Part shown: piece after piece, positions 8,779-16,431 of the stretch
How positions within the stretch are numbered: position 1 is the first letter of the stretch
How the letters are laid out: every line of letters starts with the position of its first letter
Source: Streptomyces pyxinae
Lineage (GTDB): Bacteria > Actinomycetota > Actinomycetes > Streptomycetales > Streptomycetaceae
Assembly (NCBI RefSeq): GCF_024756275.1
Contig: NZ_JANUGQ010000006.1
Span: forward strand, 186,001 to 250,000
DNA: 64,000 nt
Direction: 5' to 3'
Program-made: the position numbers and the translations under genes
The notes under the pieces: model-generated
Told to the model about the DNA's origin: nothing
Database searches by the model: none
Seen by the model: only the letters and a program-made list of their open reading frames with translations

Positions 8779-9860
8779 TGAACTCTGAGGCGAAGAAAAG
8801 TTTCAGCGGCACATCCCCGCCCCTGCCCCCCGGTGCCGCTCCCCCTGTCCACCCGCCCGACCACCCCAGCCACCCCGGGCACCCCGGGCACCCCGGCCCG
8901 CCGGTCCCGGTTCCGCACGTCCTGACGGCCTCCTCCTCCACCCCGCCCGGGCCGCCCGCCCCGCGCGCGCCCGTGCCCGGCGCGCTCACCGCCAAGGTTC
9001 GCACCCTGGCCCCGACCATGACCCGGTCGATGCAGCGGGTGGCCGAGACCGTCGCCGGGGACCCGGCCGGGTGCGCCGCCCTCACCGTCACCGGGCTCGC
9101 GGAACGGACCGGCACCAGCGAGGCCACCGTCGTCCGCACCGCCCGGCTGCTCGGCTACCCGGGCTACCGCGACCTCCGCCTCGCCCTCGCCGGACTCGCC
9201 GCCCAGCAGCAGTCGGGCCGGGCCCCCGCCGTGACCGCCGACATCGCGGTGGACGACCCGCTGGCCGATGTGGTGGCCAAGCTCGCCCACGACGAGCAGC
9301 AGACCCTCGCGGACACCGCCGCCGCTCTGGACACCGTCCAGCTCGGTGCCGCCGTCACCGCCCTCGCCGCCGCCCGCCGCACCGACATCTACGGCGTCGG
9401 CGCCTCCGGCCTGGTCGCCCAGGACCTGGCCCAGAAGCTGCTGCGGATCGGCCTGGTCGCCCACGCGCACAGCGACCCGCACCTCGCCGTCACCAACGCC
9501 GTACAGCTCCGGGCCGGGGACGTGGCCATCGCCATCACCCACTCGGGCTCCACCGGCGATGTCATCGAGCCGCTCCGGACCGCCTTCGAGCACGGCGCCA
9601 CCACCGTGGCCGTCACCGGCCGCCCGGAGGGTCCGGTCAGCCAGTACGCCGATCATGTGCTGACCACCTCCACGGCCCGCGAGAGCGAACTGCGCCCCGC
9701 CGCCATGTCCTCCCGGACCAGCCAACTCCTGGTGGTGGACTGCCTCTTCACCGGTGTGCTCCAGCGGACGTACGACACCGCGGCACCCGCGCTCGCCGCC
9801 TCCTACGAGGCCCTGGCCCACCGCCACGCCCCCCGTGGCGGTAAATCAGGGTCCCGCTGA
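8778..9860 (+). CDS. murR: MurR/RpiR-family transcriptional regulator with SIS domain
   Basis: 360 residues. After a proline-rich 65-residue leader comes an RpiR-type helix-turn-helix (about 70-150; ALTVTGLAERTGTSEATVVR) and then a SIS sugar-phosphate isomerase fold (about 175-330) with GVGASG and THSGSTGDVIEPL, the loop that binds phosphosugar. In E. coli the related MurR represses murQP and is relieved by MurNAc-6-P. Here it is first in a same-strand murR-murQ-murP cluster, supporting the same role. The GTG start coincides with the predicted transcription start, so translation is probably leaderless; the overlapping inverted repeat suggests autoregulation. Confidence 0.88.
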   Translation: MNSEAKKSFSGTSPPLPPGAAPPVHPPDHPSHPGHPGHPGPPVPVPHVLTASSSTPPGPPAPRAPVPGALTAKVRTLAPTMTRSMQRVAETVAGDPAGCAALTVTGLAERTGTSEATVVRTARLLGYPGYRDLRLALAGLAAQQQSGRAPAVTADIAVDDPLADVVAKLAHDEQQTLADTAAALDTVQLGAAVTALAAARRTDIYGVGASGLVAQDLAQKLLRIGLVAHAHSDPHLAVTNAVQLRAGDVAIAITHSGSTGDVIEPLRTAFEHGATTVAVTGRPEGPVSQYADHVLTTSTARESELRPAAMSSRTSQLLVVDCLFTGVLQRTYDTAAPALAASYEALAHRHAPRGGKSGSR

Positions 9861-9894
9861 CCCGCGCACCCTCCCACCCCCGGGGACCGAACCG

Positions 9895-10848
9895 ATGACG
9901 CCCATGCCGCCCCGCACCTCCCGGCCGGACTCCGGCCTCCAGGCCCAGCTCGCCACGCTCACCACGGAGGCGTTCCGCCCCGAGCTGGCCGACATCGACA
10001 CCCTGCCCACCGCCGAACTCGTCCGCCTCATGAACGGCGAGGACCAGACCGTCCCCACCGCCGTCGCCGCACAGCTGCCCCGGATCGCCACCGCCATCGA
10101 CGCCGTGGCCGAACGGATGGCGCGCGGCGGCCGGTTGATCTACGCGGGCGCGGGCACGGCCGGCCGGATGGGGGTCCTGGACGCCAGCGAGTGCCCGCCC
10201 ACCTTCAACACCGACCCGTCCCGGGTGGTGGGCCTCATCGCGGGCGGCCCGGCCGCCGTGCGCGAGGCCGTCGAGGGCGCCGAGGACTCCAAGCCGCTGG
10301 CCGCCGCCGACCTGGCCGCCCTGGGGCCGACCCCGGACGACACGGTGATCGGTGTGTCCGCCTCCGGCCGTACCCCGTACGCCATCGGGGCGGTGGAGCA
10401 CGCCCGCGCCCTCGGAGCGCTCACCATCGGCCTGGCGTGCAACGCGGGCAGCCCGCTCGGCGCCGCCGCCGACCACGCCGTCGAAGTGGTCGTCGGCCCC
10501 GAACTCCTCACCGGATCCACCCGGTTGAAGGCGGGCACCGCGCAGAAGCTGGTGCTCAACATGATCTCGACCATCACCATGATCCGGCTGGGCAAGACCT
10601 ACGGGAACCTGATGGTCGACCTGCGCGCCACCAACGACAAGCTGCGGGCCCGCTCCCGCCGGATCGTGGCCCTGGCCACCGACGCCCCGCCCGACGAGGT
10701 GGAGGCGGCGCTGGCGGCGGCCGACGGCGAGGTGAAGACGGCGATCCTCACCCTGCTCACCGGCGCCGACACCACCACCGCCGACCAGTTGCTGAAGTCC
10801 TCCGACGGCCACCTCCGCGCCGCCCTCACCACCGCCCCCAAGCCCTGA
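9895..10848 (+). CDS. murQ: N-acetylmuramic acid 6-phosphate etherase
   Basis: 317-residue SIS-fold enzyme that cleaves the D-lactyl ether of MurNAc-6-P to GlcNAc-6-P and lactate in the cytoplasm, for cell-wall recycling or peptidoglycan scavenging. Signature segments: NGEDQTVPTAV, GRLIYAGAGTAGRMGVLDAS with ECPPTFNT, the EGAEDS catalytic segment, GVSASGRTPYA and KAGTAQKLVLNMIST. Length and order fit MurQ exactly. Start ATG 9895 with GGGGA 9 bases upstream. Its product would be deacetylated by NagA (37966-39153), which lies in the same window. Confidence 0.95.
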   Translation: MTPMPPRTSRPDSGLQAQLATLTTEAFRPELADIDTLPTAELVRLMNGEDQTVPTAVAAQLPRIATAIDAVAERMARGGRLIYAGAGTAGRMGVLDASECPPTFNTDPSRVVGLIAGGPAAVREAVEGAEDSKPLAAADLAALGPTPDDTVIGVSASGRTPYAIGAVEHARALGALTIGLACNAGSPLGAAADHAVEVVVGPELLTGSTRLKAGTAQKLVLNMISTITMIRLGKTYGNLMVDLRATNDKLRARSRRIVALATDAPPDEVEAALAAADGEVKTAILTLLTGADTTTADQLLKSSDGHLRAALTTAPKP

Positions 10849-10928
10849 CACGTCCGCCCCCCTGCCCCCCCCCGCTCCCCACCCCCAGGAACAGCGCCGC
10901 ACGCACCACATCCCAAGGCCAGGTCCCC

Positions 10929-12500
10929 ATGAACGACGCGCGCCCCGGCTCCTCCCCCGCCGCTCCCACCTCCCCTTCCGCCGCCATCGCCGCCGCCCTG
11001 CTGCCGCTCGTCGGCGGCGCGGGGAACGTCGCCTCCGTCGCCCACTGCATGACCCGCCTCCGGCTCGGCCTGCGCGACCGGAGCCGGGTACGGGACGCCG
11101 AACTGCGCGCCCTGCCCGCCGTGCTCGGCGTCGTGGAGGACGGGGTGCTCGGCGTCGTGGAGGACGGGCAGACGTACCAGATCGTGCTCGGGCCCGGGGC
11201 GGTCGCCCGTGTCACCCCCGCGTTCGAGGCCCTGGTCCGGGCCGCTCCCCCACCGCCGCAGCCCGGTGACCGGCCGGACACCGCCCCCACCACCGCCGAG
11301 GCGCTCGCCGCCCGGGGAGCCGCCCTGCGCGCCGGGCGGAGGGCGCGCAACGCCACGCCCGTCAAGCTGCTGCTGCGCCGTATCGCGGACATCTTCGTCC
11401 CGCTCATCCCCGCCCTGATCGGCTGCGGCATCATCGCCGGACTCAACGGCCTGCTGATCAACCTGGGTTGGCTGCCCTCCCTCACGCCCGCCGTCGCCGC
11501 CGTCGCCGCCGGTTTCATGGCACTGATCGCGGTCTTCGTCGGAATCAACACCGCCAAGGAGTTCGGCGGCACACCGGTCCTGGGCGGCGCGGTGGCGGCG
11601 ATCGTCGTGTACGCGGGGGTGGCCCGGGTGGAGGTCTTCGGCCGGCCGCTCTCGCCCGGCCAGGGCGGGGTGCTGGGCGCGCTGGCCGCCGCCCTGCTCG
11701 CCGTGTACGTGGAGAAGTGGTGCCGCCGCCATGTGCCGCAGGCGCTCGACGTCCTGCTCACACCGACCCTCACCGTCCTGGTGCCGGGGCTGATCACCCT
11801 CTACGGCCTGATGTACGCCGCCGGGGAGGTCGCCGCCGCCACCGGCGAGGCCGCCAACTGGCTGCTCGCCCACGGGGGCGCGGTCGCCGGGTTCGTACTC
11901 GGCGGCCTCTTCCTCCCCCTCGTCATGCTGGGGCTGCACCAAGCGCTCATCCCGATCCACACCACCCTCATCGAACAGCAGGGCAGCACCGTGCTGTTGC
12001 CGATGCTGGCGATGGCCGGGGCGGGCCAGGTCGGCGCGGCCCTCGCCGTCCATGTACGGCTCCGCCACGACACCGCGATCCGCCGCACCATCAGGTCCGC
12101 GCTCCCGGCCGGCCTGCTCGGGGTCGGTGAGCCGCTGATCTACGGCGTCTCCCTGCCGCTCGGCCGCCCCTTTGTCACGGCCTGCGTGGGCGGGGCCTTC
12201 GGCGGCGGTTTCGTCGGGCTGTTCAGCATGCTGGGCGACCGGGTGGGCTCCACCGCCATCGGCCCCTCCGGCTGGGCGCTCTTCCCGCTGCTCGACGGGG
12301 GCCACGGCCTCTCCGGCACCGTTGTCGCGATCTACGGCGGCGGCCTGCTGACCGGCTATGTCACCGGCTTCCTCGCCACCTGCCTCTTCGGCTTCCCCCG
12401 CACCTCCACACCCCCCACCACCCCCGACGAGCCGGCCACCCCGACCACCCCGTCCGCCGCACCCGCTCAGCAAAAGACATCGAAATTCACTCCACAGTGA
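10929..12500 (+). CDS. murP: PTS EIIBC permease, probably MurNAc-specific (MurP-like)
   Basis: 523-residue membrane permease of the glucose/sucrose PTS superfamily. The N-terminal EIIB domain (about 15-100) has the phosphorylatable cysteine in AHCMTRLRLGLRD. After a Pro/Ala linker, the EIIC domain (about 150-490) has many helices and the motifs GLHQALIPIH and LLGVGEPLIYGVSLP. There is no EIIA domain, as in E. coli MurP, so a separate Crr-like EIIA must supply phosphate. Position after murQ supports uptake and phosphorylation of MurNAc. The EIIB domain carries an exact 24-bp tandem duplication (11121-11168) that adds eight residues, GVVEDGVL. GlcNAc or another beta-glucoside is an alternative substrate. 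Confidence 0.85.
   Translation: MNDARPGSSPAAPTSPSAAIAAALLPLVGGAGNVASVAHCMTRLRLGLRDRSRVRDAELRALPAVLGVVEDGVLGVVEDGQTYQIVLGPGAVARVTPAFEALVRAAPPPPQPGDRPDTAPTTAEALAARGAALRAGRRARNATPVKLLLRRIADIFVPLIPALIGCGIIAGLNGLLINLGWLPSLTPAVAAVAAGFMALIAVFVGINTAKEFGGTPVLGGAVAAIVVYAGVARVEVFGRPLSPGQGGVLGALAAALLAVYVEKWCRRHVPQALDVLLTPTLTVLVPGLITLYGLMYAAGEVAAATGEAANWLLAHGGAVAGFVLGGLFLPLVMLGLHQALIPIHTTLIEQQGSTVLLPMLAMAGAGQVGAALAVHVRLRHDTAIRRTIRSALPAGLLGVGEPLIYGVSLPLGRPFVTACVGGAFGGGFVGLFSMLGDRVGSTAIGPSGWALFPLLDGGHGLSGTVVAIYGGGLLTGYVTGFLATCLFGFPRTSTPPTTPDEPATPTTPSAAPAQQKTSKFTPQ
11121..11168 (+). repeat. 24-bp exact tandem duplication within the EIIB domain of murP
   Basis: Two identical 24-bp units, 11121-11144 and 11145-11168, keep the frame and duplicate eight residues just before the QIVLG strand of EIIB. 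Confidence 0.9.
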
Positions 12501-12506
12501 TATCGT
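12487..12506 (+). promoter_or_regulatory. Candidate vapBC operator and -10 box
   Basis: Perfect inverted repeat TCACT-CCAC-AGTGA at 12487-12500 directly precedes a -10-like TATCGT at 12501-12506. This is the position expected for an operator bound by the VapB antitoxin. It overlaps the end of murP; no good -35 is visible. Confidence 0.35.
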
Positions 12507-12542
12507 TTTGGCCGTCATGATGCCTGCGGGAGGACCATCGAC

Positions 12543-12797
12543 ATGGCCAGAACCGTCATCGATCTGGACGACAGCATGGTCGCCGAGGCCATGCGCATCT
12601 TCGGCACCAAGACGAAGGCCAAGGCCGTGCGTCTCGCCATGGAGGACGCCGTCAAACGGCATCTGCGGCAGGAGTTCTTCGACGCCATGGACGCCGGCGA
12701 GGTCGACTTCAGCGAGATCGTGGAGAGCACCGGCCCCCGCAACGCCGATGGCTCCCTCAAGCGCGAAGGCCGCGAAAGCGAGGGCCGGGCCGCCTGA
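12543..12797 (+). CDS. vapB: Type II antitoxin, VapB family
   Basis: 84-residue antitoxin. The first 45 residues (MARTVIDLDDSMVAEAMRI, then KTKAKAVRLAMEDAV) form the ribbon-helix-helix DNA-binding domain common to actinobacterial VapB. The acidic C-terminal tail (FDAMDAGEVDFSEI) is the part that normally inserts into the VapC active site. GGAGG lies 9 bases upstream of the ATG. The stop overlaps the vapC start by one base (TGATG), giving coupled translation with antitoxin made first, as is standard. Confidence 0.88.
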   Translation: MARTVIDLDDSMVAEAMRIFGTKTKAKAVRLAMEDAVKRHLRQEFFDAMDAGEVDFSEIVESTGPRNADGSLKREGRESEGRAA

Positions 12798-13216
12798 TGC
12801 AGGACCGCTATGTGATCGACAAGTCCGCACTGGCGCGCTGGACGAAGCCGAGCGTCAAGGACGTGCTCAAGCCGCTTCATGAGCGTTGTCTCCTGGCCGT
12901 GTGCCGACCCACCGAGTACGAGATGATCCACTCGGCGCGGAACAGCTCGGAGGCGACCCGCATCAGCAGCTGGCTCCATGCCTTCGACTACCTGCACAGC
13001 GACGACGAGGTCTTCGCCCGCGCGCTGGAGACCCAGCGCCATGCCCTCAACGCGGGCTTCCACCGCGCTCTGTCGCTTCCCGACCTGCTGGTCGCCGCCA
13101 CGGCGGAGCTGAACCGGCGGACCGTCCTGCACTACGACAGCGACTTCGACAAGATCGCGTCCCTCACCGGCCAGCCCGCCGAGTGGGTCGTCCCACCCGG
13201 CAGCGCGGACGCCTGA
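12797..13216 (+). CDS. vapC: VapC-type PIN-domain ribonuclease toxin
   Basis: 139-residue PIN-domain protein. The conserved acidic metal-binding residues are visible: Asp in YVIDKSAL (residue 8), Glu in PTEYEMIHS (about 40), Asp in SLPDLLVAATA (about 97) and Asp in HYDSDFDKI (about 115). VapC toxins cleave tRNA or rRNA when free of VapB. The site looks intact, so this is probably an active pair. Just at and past the stop codon lies a 23-bp tandem repeat that copies the last coding bases. Confidence 0.88.
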   Translation: MQDRYVIDKSALARWTKPSVKDVLKPLHERCLLAVCRPTEYEMIHSARNSSEATRISSWLHAFDYLHSDDEVFARALETQRHALNAGFHRALSLPDLLVAATAELNRRTVLHYDSDFDKIASLTGQPAEWVVPPGSADA

Positions 13217-13260
13217 GCGCGGACGTCGCGGACGCCTGAGCGCGGACGTCGCGGACGCCT
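13215..13260 (+). repeat. 23-bp tandem repeat at the end of vapC
   Basis: Two exact units (13215-13237, 13238-13260) starting GAGCGCGGACGTCGCGG, plus a six-base start of a third copy. The final vapC codons are related to the unit, so the array may have grown from the 3' end of the gene. Confidence 0.85.
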
Positions 13261-13337
13261 GAGCGCCCGCGAGTGACCGCTCGCCGGCCGGACCGATGAG
13301 AACGAGACCGATGAGAACAAGAGAGCGGAGGACGGAG

Positions 13338-13436
13338 ATGAGGCCCTGGATCCTGGGCGAGTGCGACCACGAGTGGGTCGGCTGGAGCGGGAAGCAGCGC
13401 TGCCGCAAGTGCGGCGTCACCAAGAAGTTGCCGTAG
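13338..13436 (+). CDS. 32-residue zinc-knuckle micropeptide
   Basis: Small ORF of 33 codons, ATG 13338 to TAG 13434-13436. GGAGG lies about 6-9 bases upstream (GCGGAGGACGGAG). The product contains CDHEW and later CRKCG, so Cys-X-His and Cys-X2-Cys could form one treble-clef-like zinc site. It ends KKLP. The strong ribosome site, clean stop and spaced metal ligands argue that it is real. It lies between vapC and the APH-family kinase, and I know no function for it. Confidence 0.6.
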   Translation: MRPWILGECDHEWVGWSGKQRCRKCGVTKKLP

Positions 13437-13494
13437 CGGGGGCGACGGGACTCGGGGGCGCCCGGTGCGGTGCCCCCGGTGGGGAGGGGTACGG

Positions 13495-14283
13495 ATGATC
13501 GAGCGCACGGAGTGGCAGGAACTCCCGGCGCCGCTGCGTACGGCGGTGGAGCGGCGGGCCGGCGGGGTCGTCGCGGCGGAGTCCGTGGGGGAGGGACTGA
13601 ACTGCGCGGCCGCGCTGGTGCTCGCCACGGCGGAGGGGCGGCTCTTCCTGAAGGGGGTCCCCGAGACTGACCGCCCCGGGGTGGCGGCGCTGGAGTACGA
13701 GGAGCGGGTGAACGGAGCCGTCACCGCGGTGGCGCCCCGGATACGGCACGTGCTCCGGGCGGGCGGGTGGCGGGGACTGCTCTTCGACCACGTCGACGGC
13801 GGCCACGCCGACCTGAGCCCCGGGTCCCGGGACACGGAGGCCGTCGCCGGGGCGCTGGCCCGGATCAGCGGGCTCCGGGCGCCCGGGCTCCGGGTCCCGC
13901 CCCTGGCCGAGCGGTTCGGGGCACTGCCCGCGGCGGGTGAGGCGGAGGCGCTGGCGGGGCCGTATCTGCTGCACACCGACACCAACCCGGCCAATCTGCT
14001 GGTGGACGGGGACGGCCGGGCGCATGTCGTGGACTGGGCCATGCCCGTCCTGGGCCCGGCCTGGGTGGACCTGGCGTACACGGCGGTACGGCTCATGGAG
14101 TGCGGCCACCCGCCGGAGGCCGCCCTGGGCTGGCTGGAGCGGTTCCCGGCCTGGCGGGCGGCGGAGCCGAAGGCGGTGGAGGTGTTCGTGGCGGTGACCT
14201 GCCGCCACTGGACCGCCGCGATCGGCACCCGGGAAGCCGAACCGAGCAACGCCCGGTTCCGCCGGCTGCTCGACGGCCGCTGA
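13495..14283 (+). CDS. Aminoglycoside phosphotransferase (APH)-family kinase
   Basis: 262-residue small-molecule kinase-like protein. The catalytic loop is LLHTDTNPANLLVD (H-x-D-x4-N, residues about 161-169), followed by the metal-binding VVDWAMP at about 178, both typical of the APH/choline kinase fold. The N-lobe is short, with RLFLKGVPE giving the ATP-binding Lys. Start ATG 13495 is preceded by GGGGAGGGG. These proteins phosphorylate antibiotics or metabolites; nothing in the context identifies the substrate and many Streptomyces paralogues are not resistance genes. Confidence 0.8.
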   Translation: MIERTEWQELPAPLRTAVERRAGGVVAAESVGEGLNCAAALVLATAEGRLFLKGVPETDRPGVAALEYEERVNGAVTAVAPRIRHVLRAGGWRGLLFDHVDGGHADLSPGSRDTEAVAGALARISGLRAPGLRVPPLAERFGALPAAGEAEALAGPYLLHTDTNPANLLVDGDGRAHVVDWAMPVLGPAWVDLAYTAVRLMECGHPPEAALGWLERFPAWRAAEPKAVEVFVAVTCRHWTAAIGTREAEPSNARFRRLLDGR

Positions 14284-14366
14284 GCGGCGCCCCGACGGGG
14301 GTCCCGTCCGGGCGGCCACCGGGTTCCTGGCGGCAGAGCGCCTATCGGCTCCCTCCGGCCGGGTGC

Positions 14367-15044
14367 CTACCGGCTTCCGTCCGCGCTCCGGGCAGCGCGC
14401 GAGCGGCGGTGGGCCGCGACCCGTTCTCGGGTGGCGCACCGGCGGGAGCAGTAGCGGCGCTCCGGCCCGCTGCCCCGGGTGATGAAGACGTTCCGGCAGC
14501 CCGGTGACGCGCAGCTCCCGCCGGGCGGAAGCTGGTCGTCCCAGAGAAGGACGGTCAGCGCCATGCAGGAGGAGGCGAGGAGCCACTCGTCCCAGGGGGC
14601 GTTGTCGTCGTGGTCGAGATGAGGGTGCCAGGGGGTGGTACCGCCGTGCGAGGTCAGCCGGAGCGGCCCGGTGTGCTCGCGCAGCAGACGGTTGAGGACC
14701 ACGGCGGCGGCGTCGGCGTGCTCGGCGGCGAAGACCTCGCGCAGCAGGTCGGCGGCCGCACGCATCGCGGTGACATCGTCGCCGGTGAGGTCGAGCGGTT
14801 CCGCCTCGCCGTGGGCACGCAGCACGGCGGCCACGCCGGCCGGGTCGGGACGGTCGCCGGCGAGCGCGTTGACCAGGGCGGCGGTCCGCCGGGCCGTGGC
14901 CAGCACGGAATGCCGGGTGGACCAGTCGCCCGCGGAACGGGCGGAACCGCCGGAGTCACCGGAGGCACCAGGGCCGGCGGGGCGGCGGGGGCCACCGGAG
15001 GCACCGGGGCCGGCGGGGCGGGTGGGGTCGTCGGGGGAGGGCAC
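14367..15044 (-). CDS. CGNR zinc-finger transcriptional regulator
   Basis: 225-residue protein. After a Pro/Gly-rich leader with PAGPGASG repeats, the central region (about 45-165) is the helical ABATE-type stress-response domain. The C-terminus is a CGNR-type zinc finger: CASPGCRNVFI, then RRYCSRRCATRERVAAHR, with four cysteines and the basic helix for DNA binding. Start GTG 15044 has no Shine-Dalgarno but has -10 TACATT (minus strand, 15056-15051) positioned for a leaderless transcript. It is divergent from an MFS transporter gene that the Tn3 transposon has split; such regulator-exporter pairs usually respond to a toxic substrate. It probably binds the GTTAC array between the two genes. 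Confidence 0.85.
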   Translation of the reverse strand: MPSPDDPTRPAGPGASGGPRRPAGPGASGDSGGSARSAGDWSTRHSVLATARRTAALVNALAGDRPDPAGVAAVLRAHGEAEPLDLTGDDVTAMRAAADLLREVFAAEHADAAAVVLNRLLREHTGPLRLTSHGGTTPWHPHLDHDDNAPWDEWLLASSCMALTVLLWDDQLPPGGSCASPGCRNVFITRGSGPERRYCSRRCATRERVAAHRRSRAARSADGSR

Positions 15045-15050
15045 CCGGCC

Positions 15051-15115
15051 AATGTAACGCGTATTGATGGGTTTTGGGTTACCTCTGTAACGCCCCTGGA
15101 ATGACAAGGCGTTAC
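15051..15115. promoter_or_regulatory. Symmetric GTTAC/GTAAC operator array between CGNR and MFS genes
   Basis: Four copies of one pentamer: GTAAC 15054-15058, GTTAC 15078-15082, GTAAC 15087-15091, GTTAC 15111-15115. Start spacings are 24, 9 and 24, so the array is exactly symmetric about 15084.5. The inner pair forms GTTAC-CTCT-GTAAC. The outer left copy overlaps the CGNR -10; the inner right copy overlaps a possible MFS -10 (TAACGC 15088-15093, with TTGATG at 15064-15069). The outer right copy lies inside the first codons of the MFS gene. Confidence 0.6.
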
Positions 15116-15132
15116 CCACTCCGCTGGTATGT
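15101..15132 (+). pseudogene. 5' fragment of split MFS transporter gene (codons 1 to early 11)
   Basis: ATG 15101 opens a frame MTRRYPLRWY that is cut at 15132 by the transposon. Removing the transposon and one copy of the TATGT duplication joins it in frame to the segment at 22249 (…RWY-VAGAV…). No Shine-Dalgarno is visible, so the message was probably leaderless. Confidence 0.8.
15128..15132 (+). repeat. Left target-site duplication TATGT
   Basis: TATGT directly abuts the left end of the transposon and is repeated at 22244-22248 next to its right end. Five bases is the normal Tn3-family duplication length. Confidence 0.93.
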
Positions 15133-15174
15133 GGGGGTCGAGGAACATCGGAACGGAAACCGGCGCTAAGCCCT
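15133..15174 (+). repeat. Left terminal inverted repeat (42 bp)
   Basis: Begins GGGGGTCGAGG and contains GGAACGGAAAC followed by GCTAAG, the layout of Tn3-family ends. Identical over 42 bp to the reverse complement of 22202-22243. Confidence 0.95.
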
Positions 15175-15221
15175 CGTCGTCCCTGGTGGGTGGCTGACGG
15201 GACGTCGGTCGCAGGGCCGGT

Positions 15222-15325
15222 GTGAAGTTGTTCCACGGATAACGCCCTATTACCTGCGGGAGCTTGATTCGTCACCTGCGGTGACGTTTCCCGGGCCATA
15301 CGTGAAGTGGCCCTGTTATCCGTGG
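15222..15325. repeat. Candidate recombination (resolution) site of the transposon
   Basis: Between the left end and the recombinase gene are paired repeats: CCACGGATAAC (15233-15243) with its exact inverse GTTATCCGTGG (15315-15325); the direct repeat GTGAAGT (15222, 15302); and a perfect GTCAC-CTGCG-GTGAC palindrome (15271-15285) whose ACCTGCGG part recurs at 15252. This resembles the core plus accessory layout of tyrosine-recombinase cointegrate resolution sites. It would also place the recombinase start under self-control. Confidence 0.5.
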
Positions 15326-16338
15326 CAAAGCCGGAAGCGGTGCCCACCGTCGTGCAACTGCCGGCTGGGAAGGCGATGACCGTCCGCGCGGCGGCCGACG
15401 CCTTCCTCGACTCGCTCCGCAACCCGAACACCGTCCGCAGCTACGGAGTCGGCGTCGGCAAGACCGTCGAGCAGATCGGGGAGGCTCGCCCGCTGGGGTC
15501 GGTCGCGGACGACGAGATCGGCGAGGCCCTGGAACTGCTGTGGGGTACCGCGGCGGTCAACACCTGGAACGCCCGCCGGGCGGCGGTGCTCTCCCGGCTG
15601 GGTTGGTGCGAGTCGTACGGCTACGACGGCCCGGCGGTCCCGGCCTGGACGAAGCGGCTGGCGGTGCCGGACTCCGAGACCCCGGCCCGCTCGAAGATGG
15701 CCATCGACCGGCTCATTGCCCGCCGTGAGGTCCACCTGCGGGAGAAGACGCTGTGGCGGATGCTCTACGAGACCGCCGCCCGCGCGGAGGAGGTCCTCGG
15801 CGTGAACATCGAGGACCTGGACCTCGCCGCCCGCCGCTGCCCGGTGAAGACCAAGGGCGCCCGGAGCAAGGTCCGCCGCCGCGGGCAGACGCGCGAGGAC
15901 TTCGTGCTGGAGACCGTCTACTGGGACGCCGGCACCGCCCGGCTGCTGCCCCGGCTGCTGCGCCGGCTGCTGCGCCGGCTGCTGCGCGACCGTACCTGCG
16001 GTCCGGTATTCGTCACCCACCGCCGCCCTGGCCCGGGGAAGATTCTCAGCCCGCGCGACGTATGCCCGGATACCGGCCTGGCCCGCCTCTCCTACGGTCA
16101 GGCCCGTGCCCTTCTCGATGAGCACACGGCCGTGCGCGGGCCGGGGACGGGCTGGGACCTTCACGAGTACCGCCACGGTGCACTGACGCACCTCGGCGAG
16201 CAGGGCGCGTCCCTGCTGATGCTGATGGCGAAGTCGCGGCACAAGAAGCCGGAGAACGTCCGCCGGTACTTCAAGCCGTCCCACGCGGCGATCTCGGAGC
16301 TGACCAGCCTCCTCGCACCCGGCGATGCACGGCGCTGA
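15307..16338 (+). CDS. Tyrosine recombinase (TnpI-like cointegrate resolvase)
   Basis: 343-residue site-specific recombinase. An N-terminal SAM-like core-binding domain (about 25-110) is followed by the catalytic domain: first Arg in [12 protein letters not shown] (about 155), the H-x-x-R box in [13 protein letters not shown] (about 280), the third His-like position in [10 protein letters not shown] and the nucleophile Tyr in VRRYFKP (about 322). Tn3-family elements such as Tn4430 use such an enzyme instead of a serine resolvase. A 12-bp CGGCTGCTGCGC repeat near 15950 adds LRRLLRR residues. With the GTG start at 15307, codon 4 is TTA (15316-15318), the bldA-dependent leucine codon; starting at GTG 15322 would avoid it. 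Confidence 0.85.
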   Translation: MALLSVAKPEAVPTVVQLPAGKAMTVRAAADAFLDSLRNPNTVRSYGVGVGKTVEQIGEARPLGSVADDEIGEALELLWGTAAVNTWNARRAAVLSRLGWCESYGYDGPAVPAWTKRLAVPDSETPARSKMAIDRLIARREVHLREKTLWRMLYETAARAEEVLGVNIEDLDLAARRCPVKTKGARSKVRRRGQTREDFVLETVYWDAGTARLLPRLLRRLLRRLLRDRTCGPVFVTHRRPGPGKILSPRDVCPDTGLARLSYGQARALLDEHTAVRGPGTGWDLHEYRHGALTHLGEQGASLLMLMAKSRHKKPENVRRYFKPSHAAISELTSLLAPGDARR

Positions 16339-16431
16339 GTTCCCGTCGGCCCGGCATCGTCCGACACCGGGGGACGGGCGTGTTAGCGTTTGGAGTGCAG
16401 AGGCAACAGGGTCGACTGCGGAGACTGAGTG

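Noticed and set aside
9071-9844. Long Arg/Pro-rich open frames overlapping murR, and similar frames over most genes
   Set aside because: They are out-of-frame shadows caused by high G/C; composition is extreme and real family motifs lie in the other frame.
15307-16338. Integrase of a tRNA-targeted integrative element
   Set aside because: No tRNA or att repeats nearby; the gene lies inside Tn3-type ends with a 5-bp duplication, so it is better read as the resolvase.
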